From Filosporella fistucella (lineage: Eukaryota > Ascomycota > Leotiomycetes > Helotiales): a stretch of 64,000 bases of DNA. Shown piece after piece: positions 23,796 through 35,400 of the stretch. The translations under genes and the position numbers were made by a program. The notes under the pieces were generated by a model. That model did not search any database. It saw only the letters and a program-made list of their open reading frames with translations, and was not told the origin of the DNA. Where the stretch lies: NCBI GenBank assembly GCA_030077755.1, contig JAQJZZ010000021.1:868001-932000 (forward strand), written 5' to 3'. How positions within the stretch are numbered: the first letter of the stretch is position 1; every line of letters begins with the position of its first letter.

Positions 23796-25458
23796 TCAAA
23801 CTGAACCATGAGACTCGGTTCGAAATAGAGACCTTGCAAGCGTTTTGACGAATTTCCTCAAGAAATTGGGGATCCATTTCTTATGCTTTTGGCGGCCCTC
23901 ATATGATGCTGTGCCATTGCTCACAATGTAGTCGCTGCCCGCGTCTTTCTTCCAGATTTTACGAAAAATACGCATAAATCTACCTTGGGCAGTACTTCGG
24001 GTTGTTCCCCCATCGGCATTCATTTGGCCCGTCTGCTGGAGTAGCGGGGTAGACTCAGAGTGTTCAGCAACATTCAGTGATGCCGCAGAGATGTCTCGTG
24101 CAACAGGTGTGTTGGACATTAAACTTTCAATCGGCGAGTACTCTTGATGCTGACGTGCCATAAGCTTCCTAGCCACCTCTCGAAACTTATGTGCCGCTGA
24201 TGGTTTGATACCAGTCCACGTTCCAGAACATTGCACACTTTGAAGGCTGGTGTTATCAACCGTCATAAATTTCTTCAGGTGATCTGCAAGCTTTTTCAAG
24301 TCCGTTTCTTCTTGCTTCGTCTTGAAATGGAATGTTAGGCTGAGGCATTGTGGTACTGGGTTCTCTTCGTCGTCGTCGTCGTCTGGATCTGGGAGTGCTG
24401 GTGGTCTTCGAAGTGGCGAATCGCTCTCTTGGGGAAGAGGAGCAAGCACGATACGATTATATGATTCTTCATCTCGTGATGAAAGAGAGGGCTTTTGGTC
24501 CTCAGGGAAGCCTGGAGCATCGCAAATCTTGAGTGCGAGTTTGGTGGTAGTGAACATCTTGGATGTTGACGAAGGTGCTCTCGAGGATTGTTTCACCCCA
24601 GCCAGTTCTTTCAGTGCCCAGATCAAAGCAGATGTGAAAGATGATTTTCCAGGTGAGCGGGTAAAGTACGTCTTGGATGCTGCAAGGTATTCGAAGGATC
24701 TGGTATATTTTTGTTAGATTTGCTTTAAGGGGGAAGGCAGTTACTCACCTTGAAGTGAGAACGGAACCTCGGCCGAGATCGCTCGAGTAGCAGCAGTCGA
24801 AGATCAACAACACATCAGCTTGTGTTACTTTGAGATTGCTTTCAACTAGGTTCCAAGTTATGTGGTTGCAGGTGCTACCTCTTCGCCGACTGTAGAGGTC
24901 ATATTAGCTATCATCCGGATCTCCCAACACATCAACATCAAAATCAACGCACCCTGTCATTCTCAATTCCCCATTGACTTTACCCGGAGATCCATGTCCC
25001 GCATAATACACGATTAACAGTGCGTCATCTTGATCATTTTCCGCCACAAAGGTCGACACAGCATGGTTGGCTTGTGCTTGGGGAAGCGGCGTAGGCTTTC
25101 GGCTGTCAATTAACACAGGAATTACAGTGTAGTGATAGGTATCTCGGAAGACTTCGCCGAGGCGTTCAACCTTGTTTAATCAGCTTCCATTCATTAGAAA
25201 TATACCGTCATAGGATCATACCTCTTCAGCGACTTCCATGTCATCGCATTCTGGGTGCCAAGAAAGAAGCAAAACAAAAACTCTTTTGTATGTAGAATTT
25301 TTCTGCACATCTGACATCCACATGCCCCATTTGACCTGCAGGTCCGCATCTACCTGTACTCGTTCTTCTTTGTAATTAACCTCGTGAACTTGAGAGGAGG
25401 CCGTTAATCCCGAAGAGGGCTGTGGTACCTGTAAGACAGGTACTGTTAATGCTGCCAT
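23796..25458 (-). CDS. caspase-fold (peptidase C14 / metacaspase-like) protein with basic C-terminal domain
   Basis: Four exons, 25222-25458, 24953-25170, 24749-24889 and 23796-24699, with introns of 51, 63 and 49 nt, give 499 residues. The caspase hemifold is clear: strand 'YKRVFVLLLSW', then 'LLIVYYAGHG' with catalytic His138, then 'ADVLLIFDCCYSS' with the nucleophile position at Cys184 (D-C-C-Y-S in place of D-S-C-H-S). 'SFEYLAAS' and 'SFTSALIWALKEL' follow the usual p10-like order. The remaining ~270 residues have an acidic run (about 262-272) and end in two strongly basic amphipathic segments (about 440-495). Proteins of this type are cysteine-protease-fold enzymes linked to programmed cell death or stress signalling in fungi; activity here is inferred from the intact dyad. 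In-frame sequence runs upstream to 25731, so the start could be earlier. Confidence 0.85.
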
Positions 25459-26937
25459 TTGCTGAGAATTATGTTCACTGCTGCTGTGTGAGAAAACTTT
25501 GGATAATGATTCGTGTCTGCTATCAAATGGGGAGACAATGTGTGAAACTCGGGCATTATATGTTCTATCAAGCATACATGATATCTGGTGGATGAAAGTT
25601 TGGGGTGGCGGTGCAATCGAGCCGATGTATCTGTGATACATAAGCAGTTCAGACAGAATGGGAAAGGAGACCAAGAACATGAGTACAAAATTAGTAAAAC
25701 GTGCGGGTGAAATGTGGCGCCCCCCTCTCACAGCTCAGCCCGTGTTTGAGAGCCGCCACGGCAGCAAACACCTCTAAGAAGCACGCGTCAATTTCTCTTG
25801 TATCTTCCATCTTTCCACACCATGCCAAATGCCGTTGTCATCGCGTTCCTGCACCTTGTACATCCATCCCTTTGCTCTATCAAAATGGACTTCCCTGATG
25901 ACAACAACAATATCAAGTTCGTCTCTAGAAAGTTTCAACCACACTTTGTCGCCAACCTCGAAACTTTGGTCGTACTATGTTGAGCTTTAGATTGCACGCC
26001 TTAACTTTGCTGAATTGTGACATACTTCTACAGATCTCCCTCTTGGGACAAATTCCGAGCGACCTTGATCTTGATCCGCTGGCGTTTCTTCCATCGCTAT
26101 CTTTAAATGGCCTGAGTGACTCAGACGGAAGAATTGCTGGGTAAAAAATCTGAGAGCCGCACACAATGACCCTCGTATGTGACCTTGGAATTCTCCAAGA
26201 AACGAACGATAAAATGATATAGGTAAATGGGCAGTGCAAGCGTTTGTTGGGTATGTGCCACTGATGGGGCGAGGTTGGAGAGCCTTACGGATGGATTGGG
26301 AACTGCCTTGACTTATATCTGACGGGAAGGTAAGGCAGATAAGGCACACTGGAGCCTTGCATCAGCGAGCCTCATACAAATCAAGTTCCAAGCCCTGATG
26401 ATCGCAGTTGCACTGCGATTAGGCTCAATGCTTACTGTGAACAATACCTTCAAGTTGTTTCTCATCGATGTGAAATCTAAGTGATCACTCACAGGCTCTT
26501 CATTCAGCTTGTTCTAATACGACTCCCAGTGATATTATCATAGGAAGCTGAGCCTCCGGCAGATAAGCAAGGCCGAGCTGAGTTCTGGAGTGATACTAAC
26601 GTGATGTTGTGCATATGCACACATCCACACAATTAAGTTGTGTACGGGACTCGCCAATGAGCGCCTGGCTGATGAACAAATTTGATGCCTCGCTTATATG
26701 ACAAACATGCCATTCTTGCAGCCGCCACTAATATCAGCCTTGGGTGGCTGGCGAAGAACGCACAATTGGTGCCCCGTTCTAGTCAGTGAAGGATGTCAGG
26801 CAGTCTCCGTTACCAGTGTAACTCGGAATGCATACAAATTTGAGGGAACCTCGCGGAATCTCCATTGTGGGGTTTTCTTGTGTTGTTCCATGAAACCATA
26901 TGTTCATATCGTCGTCACCACGATCTCCTAATTGAGT
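25459..26937. other. 1.5-kb divergent intergenic region, caspase-like gene / DUF6594 gene
   Basis: Holds both promoters. Frames in this stretch (for example 25925-26349) overlap on both strands and show no conserved motif or splice support. Several imperfect GCCGAG/CTCAGC-containing short repeats occur near 26340-26590; nothing further could be supported. Confidence 0.4.
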
Positions 26938-28291
26938 ATGGACAAGATACAGTCTCATCGTTCTGATGGTGATAGAGACTTGGAAAAAGGTGCAAACCTA
27001 CCAAACGAATCACCCACATCCCCTATCTCACAGGCAACCTGGCAAAGTCAAACCGAGACGATAACAAATGGAAATTCAGGACCCACCATGGCTGAACAAG
27101 ACAGCGATGAAGAGAATAGTGAGATTCATTCTCGTACAACGAGTTTTGCTGATTGTGCAGTGGTGCATCAAACTTCTGGCATGTCCAGAACGGCTCGGTT
27201 CTTGCGACCTTTTCTACCAAAGGGCTGGAAGCAACCACCCAAGCAATCTTTACGGACGATCTACCGGAAGAGTCAGTTGAACCCATGGAATCCTTGACAA
27301 GATATCTCAATCTGACAGTTCAGTTGAAAATTGCGAGTACGGCTATCCGTATCTAGCATCGTATCTCGATAGTGATGAAAACTTCATGATATACCGACGC
27401 TTCGGCTTCCTTCACTCCAGACTTCTCCTCCGTCGACAAGACGAGCTTCGCGTTATGGAAGAAAAGCTTGATCGAATAGACAAGAGGGACAAAATTAAAA
27501 ACGTAAGAGTATTAAAGTGTCGACAGGTAGATGTGAATACCAAATGTCAAGACGATGAGTCAAGAGAATTTCTTCTCTCACAAATCGAAGAGACTATATT
27601 GAAATACGACCAGCTTCTCCTTAATGCTCAACAGCTTGTTGCAGCAAATCGCCCTCCAGAACGAGATTACAATAGCGTAGCATGGTTTGTACAACATAAG
27701 AAGCCATTACTGCAAGGTGATGACGACTTTATTTTTAACAAGGAAGACCTTATTACTCTTCGCCCGGGCCGAGACCGTGCTTGGCTCGATACTACTGTGG
27801 AGAAGCTGTTGAAAATATTTCCTCGAAATGCTGTCAAATATGCTTTCTGCTCAAAGGTCAGACACAAAGTCTCAGATAATTCAATAATTCTGACATCGCT
27901 GTAGGAAAGAGCAGACAAAACGACAGATGATCAGCTCTTCCTCACGTCCAAATCACGTGTAGACAAACTTGTCACATCCCTCATCATGATAATGGTACTC
28001 GCACTCCTGATTGTGCCGGTTTATGCATTGTATCATGTTGGCTCCTCCTTCAATAAAGACAATGCGAACGCCTCGAACGTAATCTGCATGGGAATTCTGC
28101 TGATTGCCACGTTGCTATTCCTAGCGGCACTTGCACTATTTACGAAGGCAAAGAGACATGAATTGTTGGGTGCGGCCGCTGCGTAAGTAGTCAATTCAGA
28201 GAGGTTCATGTCTAGGTACTGACCATTACATAGATACTGTGCCTTGCTCGTTGTATTCATTGCAAACCTCGGTATCAATAGTGTCGGGTGA
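26938..28291 (+). CDS. DUF6594-family membrane protein
   Basis: Four exons, 26938-27271, 27324-27856, 27905-28182 and 28234-28291, with introns of 52, 48 and 51 nt, give 400 residues. The N-terminal ~110 residues are polar and low-complexity. The DUF6594 core starts with 'EYGYPYLASYLDSDENFMIYRRFGFLHSR' (about residues 115-143) and the 'LLLRRQDELRVMEEKLDRID' helix, the signature I know for this fungal-expanded family. Three C-terminal helices lie at about 311-333, 346-368 and 376-395; the third is created only by the last splice. The first intron has a CTGAC branch site ten bases before its acceptor and is the least certain junction. No biochemical role is established for the family; an internal-membrane or plasma-membrane location is inference. 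It is divergent from the caspase-like gene. The ATG at 26938 is the first in frame. Confidence 0.85.
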
Positions 28292-29724
28292 CGGGAATAG
28301 CGGCGAGGCATCGGTTGCTCTTCATGTCCCGAGTCAAATACCGAAGTGGCGATTGGGACACGTTCCAAATTGGCTTTGGTATTGGCATGAGCAACGTAAA
28401 AGTGTTGGAATTTGGCAATGAACGTGGGGAAGGAAAGAAACCCTTGGGATAAGACGAGACAGAATGACAAAATCACGTGCAAAGCAGACTCTAGCGCCTT
28501 TCCTTTCTATGGCAAATAGTAATGCCGAGCCGGAGCAAGGAAATCCCTTCGGCAATTCGTGAACTCGACATTTAGCTATTCGGGTACACGACAGCTTTCA
28601 TCAAATATGTTTTAGTACATATCAATTGATTGTGAGCAAGTGCTTACCGCTTTTTGAATCCTGAATCTTGTCCTGCATGACCTTCCAGGCAGGCAAGGGA
28701 TCACGGAATTGCGAGCGAGAAGAAACATTATCCAGATGTATGGAATTTTTTTCCCCAGAAGTCAAATTAAGTGTGTTTGCAAGCGTTCGTGTTTCTCGTA
28801 TCTTAATCCTGTCGTCAATTGATGACTGAAATAGTTACAATTGCGTATGCTACCGAATAGTGGCTTTTCCCTTTTTGGCCAGCTTTCTGTCATGCAAAAG
28901 TGACGCCACAATTGCGAGTGCAAATTATGTCTCATATAGCTGATTCTGCCAAGTTCATTATTCTGTGACATTTTACTTTCCAACCTATGGAATGTGCGGT
29001 GAGTATTGCTGAAACAATAATTGTCATAATTTTGCTGACGAAGCTTTTATTCAAAGTCTCAATGCGCGTTTTTATTCCTCAAGCGGAAGTGCTAAAAAAG
29101 TCACGAACGATTTTGATTTTCTTGGCTAGTCAATGGCTCCTGCGATCTGAAATGTATCCGGGGCATCGCCTCCACCATATTGATTTTTTTTTACTTCGCC
29201 CGGTGTCAACCTAGAAGTTGCCATAAATTATCTTTTTGATTCAAAGCAGCTCGTATTCCCACTTCAGACCATGGCATCAGATACAATCAGCGTCTGATCC
29301 CATCTGTGTAAGGCTCTCCCCAGTATCTCAAGAGTATGTCTCCACGGCAAAGTCCCAGTCGTTGATTTAGTTACACACGTGCAAAATAGTCGAATTGCTG
29401 TTACACAATTGGGGGGCTTGAATGTGTATTCAGCCCCTTTTAGATGTTTTGGACATGAAACACATTTGGATTTAAAGGCTTGAGCTGAGCTGTGTGTAGT
29501 GGCTAGAAGACTTGAGGATGTGGCAGGTGGTCGCTTTATTTAAATAGACCGGGTATCATCTGAAGTCTGAACCGTCCGGGTCCAGAATCTGTCAAAGCTT
29601 TTCATGCCTGGTCCCATATATCATCTTTCATTCAGGTGGGCCATTAATTTAATCCCCATATACCATTGAACGACTGAGCTAATTAATTTGTGGTTGAAAG
29701 GTGGCCAGATACAGGCCACTCAAG
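28292..29724. other. 1.4-kb intergenic region
   Basis: No supported gene. Small frames at 28762-28983 and 28987-29214 have no motif and AT-rich composition. The region 29360-29700 is the presumed promoter of the next gene. Confidence 0.4.
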
Positions 29725-30908
29725 ATGTCCTGCCAGTTCCCGCCCAACACGACAATCAGTGCAGGACTTCAGTGGTGGGAAGTCGCTGATACGCTTGCGC
29801 TGAACAAGAGCTGCGGGAGTTCGTACCTGAGACCTGACGTGGGTGGGGCTCTAATGCCCTGGTTGTTCACTATTTTGCAGATAGTAATCCACCTTCCTGT
29901 CGTTGTAGCAAGAGTTGCCCGCTGGGAGGATGTCCAAACGCTATCAATCGTGTTGGCTCTTTTCAACGTGGCAATAGTAGCACAGTCATATGCCGCTACG
30001 AAATTGGCTCCGGAACATGTGTTGGTTTGGTCACCTGTGACAATGGTGATTGATGCTGGGGCCATGCTTCAATTGATGGTACTTGTTCGAGCCGTACACC
30101 CAAATTGGATGCAAGAATTGAAGACTGGCTTCCATCGTACGGAAAAGGGTATGCCTTATAATCCACACCCCATCTTAACCATATTATCCACATTTTTGCT
30201 AACATCTCGAAAGAAATTTCTTTCTCCCTTGTGCCTGTTGTCCCAGGCCAAGGTCAATCTCAGGGCGGATGTGCACCAGGTGGACCCAATGCGCGAGCAT
30301 CGAACTCTCACCCCCTTTTCGTCGGCTTCGTTATAATCACATCTTCCCTCCTTTTCCTTACCATATTCGGTCTCCAAATGGCTGCTCTCATAATCTCATT
30401 CCGCCAACCTTCCCATCCGATGACAGCAGCCTGGTGCTCGCCCATGTTCGGCTTCTTCAGCATCTCCGAACTAGATTTACACTGTACCTTCCGTCCCGTG
30501 AAACTCGGTGAAGGAATAGGATGTATTGACCTCCCTGGCGTTCGACAGAAGACCTGGCTCGCAGTCACGAAAATTACATTGGTTCTTGCCGTTTGTATCG
30601 AAGGTATTGATGCAATCATTCTCTCGTTCGTAAGTCTACATAGTAGCTGGTGGATAGTGCAACTGAAGCGACCATTTTTTACTATGATTTTTGGACTAAT
30701 TATGTTGGTGCTCATTTTTGTTATGGGCACAATGGAAGCATATTCGCTGCCGGATGGGATTACTGTGAAGATGTGGCTTGTCGTTGATGCAGGAACAAAA
30801 CCTCATGTTTGTGTTGGCCATCTCGCCCCTGCAGGACTGAGGGGACAATTAATTGGGTGGTTGGATGGGTTGTTGAAGAGTTGGAAGACAGCTTATTATG
30901 GATATTAG
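29725..30908 (+). CDS. multi-pass membrane protein, fungal, function unknown
   Basis: Two exons, 29725-30148 and 30247-30908, with a 98-nt intron, give 361 residues. I start at the ATG at 29725. Hydrophobic helices are visible at about residues 42-64, 72-90, 100-125, 165-190, 238-265 and 275-297, so six to seven passes. The short N-terminus before the first helix includes 'SSYLRPDVGGALMPWLFT' followed by 'LPVVVARVARWEDVQ', a pattern I associate with an unnamed ascomycete membrane-protein family. No transporter or receptor signature is visible. The C-terminal ~55 residues are cytosolic-like. The gene is isolated, and no regulatory site could be assigned. Confidence 0.72.
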
Positions 30909-32214
30909 TATGAAACGTATGGAAGACCGGTTGATCAACAGTGTCTGGTACTTCCGTACACGGCCGGCTTGGATGGCCATCTGAAATTTCCCGCAGTATC
31001 GCTTTATAAATCGAACATTTGGAACAGGCAATTATGAAACGTTTTCGCATTTACATTCTCCAAGCGGAGAAGTCATCGGTATCCATTTCAGTGTCGAAGT
31101 GGCAAGATCAGCGCCCGCCCACGCCGTGTGCTCTCTTCGCAATTTCGCCCGTAGTGTGCCTTTCTATGTCGACTTCGGTATAATTTATAACCTGGAGTGG
31201 TTGCGCGTCACGTTATCTCACATTATTCATGCGCATTTCCTCATGACAGTACAATTTCGACAGTATGATCTGCCACGTCCCAATCATCCGACACGCATTC
31301 TGTATCCCCATGCCCAATTTGTCAATTCATTTCCATGCTCTTCTTCAATTATATCTTCTGAAGCACAGGAAAAGTTAAACCATCTCAGTGGCTTAAAACT
31401 CCTCAGAGCTCTACAGTTAGGAATAAATCTGGGTATGGATTGCCATTGTCGGCTTTTCGATGTGGTGCCGTACCAAGCGCTGTTATGTTCCGTTCCATTC
31501 GTCGGATCTACCCATTTAGACACGTTTTAACACAGGAGAAGCCAAATTTAATCTAGTAAATATTTGAAAATATAGTGTTAGGTCCCAATGTATGTACATG
31601 TTTTGAAAGGTTGGTGTCATCTTCAAATTGGAAAGAGCATTCCCGCTGCCAAAGCTAATCTTACTGAGTTTAATCCAACTACACTAGAAATGTAGGGACA
31701 AGGGATGCCTCAAACTGTGTTACATTCTCAGATCGCAAGCCCTTCTTTCCAAAGTCGACTACATTTCTGTTTTCATTTCTGGACACGTGATATGCAGGGA
31801 AATTGGAACCGGCTGCAAACTCTAGATGTTTTGAGCAGTTGCCAACTATGTGTTTGGTTGTTTTAACGAGTACCCTTTTCAATCAACAAAAAGTTTGAGT
31901 TTTGATACTTTTACTAGAGCTATCTAAAAAGGAAGTGCGCCCTAGCACTGGAATCCATCCCTATGCTGGCGCTCAACATGTAATTGTTAAAGTCCCACCG
32001 GAACCGAGGCTTCTCTACAAACTTCAAGATGATAGAGGTGCTAGCCTTTCAGGTAACAATCTCCATGAGGAACATTTGCACGTGATATTGAATTTTTACG
32101 CATTGGTATCAGATTTTAAAAATAATTGCAACTGAATTCCACGCTATTTTTCAAATCAATACATAACTCCAGCATTCGAATTTGACTTCTAACGTTTCTT
32201 CACTTTCTCGACTT
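30909..32214. other. 1.3-kb intergenic region
   Basis: Between the multi-pass orphan and the 3' end of the giant repeat protein. A 143-codon frame at 31099-31530 shows no domain or codon pattern and is not accepted as a gene. Confidence 0.4.
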
Positions 32215-32403
32215 TTAAATCGCCTTCTCCGAGGCTTTTACCTCCTCAGCTGATTTCTTTTCCGCTTCCTTTGCGTCTTTGAGCTGTCTTTTGGTAGTAG
32301 CTGTATCCTCCTTCATTTGTTTCTCATTAGATTCTCCTTGACACGCCTGCACGTCTAATACGCTTAACCGAGGAGTTTGGAACTGATTATCCTGTTTCAA
32401 CTA
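32215..32403 (-). other. in-frame extension after the UAG stop of the giant protein
   Basis: Directly after the TAG at 32401-32403 the same frame stays open for 61 more codons to a stop ending at 32215. The encoded segment is coding-like: Gln/Pro-rich at first, then a Lys/Glu/Ala helix (EKQMKEDTATTKRQLKDAKE...). It could be a former C-terminus cut off by a nonsense change (CAG to TAG would do it), a readthrough product, or chance. Confidence 0.45.
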
Positions 32404-35400
32404 TTCCGAGTCCTTTGGTATATTCTCACCTCCCTCAGTGAAACACTGTTGGCACTCGGATTTGACATCCTTGGCTTGAGCACCTTGACTTGCTGTCGTT
32501 TCGATCTCTCTGATTGGAGCAGCCGAACTAGCTTGCTTGGTGTCAGGAACTTCTCCCCTCGTTATCACTTTCTGAGCTCCCTTGGGCCTTTTCAATTTTA
32601 TTTTCCAGACTCCTCGCTTTGGCTTGCTCTTATCGACAGCAGCTGCCCCTCTGACTTTCACTTTAGTCACTTTCATGACCCCTTTGTTTCTTTTGCAGGT
32701 CTTGCCCATGGTGAGTTTGTTTCTCCTCACACAGTCTTCACAATCACACCGATCGAACTGCACGCAATCCACACATCCACTTTCCATTCGTTCTCTGCAG
32801 TCGCCACACTGGCAATCATGCAAACCCATGCACTGTTGACAATCGCACTCCTCGTAATGAAGTATGCTTGTCCTTCGAGAAGTTTTCTTTGCTCTGTTTA
32901 AACCCACTTTGGCCTGAGATCCGTGAGATACAGAGTCCTCAAAAAGGCCTGCACTGGTGGAGTTCGGCGCTTCATCTCGTTGCCTATCAAAATCCGGCAC
33001 ACTGTATTCGGATTCACCTGGTTCAGACAGAGAGTCAATGCCATCAGAAGTTTCTCCATCTGCCATCCTTTCAAAATCTTCGGCACCGTACTCAGAAGCA
33101 GGGACACCGGACTGGCAGTCATCGCAGTTCGACATCTCTTCATCCGCTTGGCTCATCATATTTTCACCCGCCTCCGATGAAGGCGTTTCAGACAGGTAAT
33201 CATCATCGAGTGATACTTGATCTTCTGCTTGGCTCTCAAAATCCTCTGCTAGCTCGGATTCAGGCGCTTCAGAAAAATAGTCACTATCGACTGAGCTTAG
33301 ATCCTCTGCCTGGGTCTCAAAATCTTCACTCGCCTCGGATTCAGGCGCTTCAGAGAGGTAGTCGACTTCGATTGAGTTTTGATCCTCGGCCTGGCTCTCA
33401 ATGTCCTCTGCTGGCTCGGACTCTGGTCCCTCGGATTCATACCCGCCACCTTCAGACATCCCCTCATCTGTTAGAGTCCCCTGATTCTCGCCAGGTTCCG
33501 ACTGGGACATTTGGGACATATTGTCACTGCCCTCAAAATCTTGCTCCTCTCCTTGACTATTTATATCCGGGCCTTGATCAGAAAATGATGCTTCAGATTG
33601 ATAGTTCTGGCCGTCGGGTATTCCTTCATCTGCCTGGTTGTTCCAATTCTCTTCACCTTGCTCGCTGGGTGTAAAATCACCAATCTCCAGATCATCCTCT
33701 TCCTGACTGCTAAGTTGTTCCCCTTCACTTGCTTGTCCGTCGCTGTCCATACCATCACTAAAACTGTGCTCTGCTTGACTTTCATAGTCCTGGCTTCCTG
33801 CTTCATCGCCTAGGCTCTGCTCTCCCTCACTGGCATAACCCTCGTTGCCTGTTTCATTGCCTTGACTCTGTTCTTGTTGGCTATCATAATTACTGCCCTC
33901 CTCTCCCTCGCTGAAGCTCTGATCCTCTTGATTTTGAGACTCATGTTCATCCATCTGGCTTCCCTCCATAATGCTCTGGCTCAGGTCTCCTGGTTCTCCA
34001 GATTCTGGAATCTCTCCATTCAGACCCTCCTCCATCTCAGCCTCGCCCATCCCGTCTAAGTCACTTGAATCTATGTTACGGTCTTCGAGATTCTCCTCTG
34101 GACTCAAATCCTCAGGCTCCTTGTTCCCATTAGAATCCATATATTCGGATTCACTCTGGGGGGTCACGCTCTCCGAGTCCAGAAAATCAGATTCCATAAT
34201 TTTCTCAGGTTCCATATCGCTCAAATCGGTATCTTGGCCCAAATTCTCCGCATCCAAATCCTGTGGATCCGTAATCTCTTGATTCATTGAGTCCGTGGTC
34301 TCAATATCCTTAGTGTCCTGATCAGCAATTGGGTCTATATCCTCAAGCTCCGGTTCTCCTTGGCTCATAGTCTCCAAGTCCGCGGATTCTCCGTCCACAT
34401 TTCCGGATTTGGAATTGTTCTGGGACTCAATATCCTCTGCTCCAAGGTCAATTGGCTCTTGATCTGGCTGTATAAACCCACCTTCTAAGCCTCCTTCCTG
34501 ATGTGGGCCAGAGCTTTCAGGCTCCATGCTTGCCATTTCCTCCACGTCCAGCTCCGATTGATTCGGTTCTAAATCATCCTCCATATCACTTGGCTGAATG
34601 TTATCTTCAGGTTCGAAGTTCTCAGGCTGTGTAAGATCCAAATCCGTTTCTGTTGGCTCAATATCGGCCCCAGCCAGATGCTCTTCCGCATTTCGCTCGT
34701 TGGTCTCCGAGAGTAGATCCGTAGAATCATCTTCCAGACTTGATACTAACCCCATATTGACAGGCTCTGCATCGTTTGTTTGCAGATTTGGCTGCAATTT
34801 CTGATCCTCAACACCCTCCAGCGTATCCTCCCGCATCAGATCCTCATTTTGTAGGCTTTCTGAATGCGCGCCTTCTGGCGTCATTTGATCCTCAGCCAGG
34901 CCGTCCTTTGACTCAAAGTCCTGCCTATTAAGATCCTCAAGCTGAGTGATATCCGCATCTGAATCTACCCCTGATTCTGAGATATCCTCACCCTGCAGAG
35001 TCTCCCCTTGTAAGCTATCCAAAGTCTCATTGGTTTCTTGCGGGTCTAAAACCCCGGAGTCCGATCCATTTCGTTCCAATCCCAATTGTCCTGTACTTTC
35101 CTTGAAGGGTTCTACTGGCTCCAAATAAGAACTCTGTCCAGAATCCGAGAGAGTGTCTAAAGGTAGCTGGGTTTCATTTTCACCGCCGAGCCCTTCCTCA
35201 TCTGGCTTTAAGTTTGCAGCAAATGGCTCCTGATCCGTGTACAGATCATCAGCAGCGCTGCTATATTCTGGATCTGAAGCGTCAATCGTGAGGGCTTGGC
35301 CCTCAGCGGCGCTGACATGGTCTGAAGCCGGTGATTGTAGTATCTCCTCGTCAGAATCTGGACTCTCAAGATCTGGTGCCTCATCAAAATCCGGGTTGCT

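Noticed and set aside
31099..31530. 143-codon forward frame
   Set aside because: Composition is spacer-like; no family, signal peptide or introns with matching phase.
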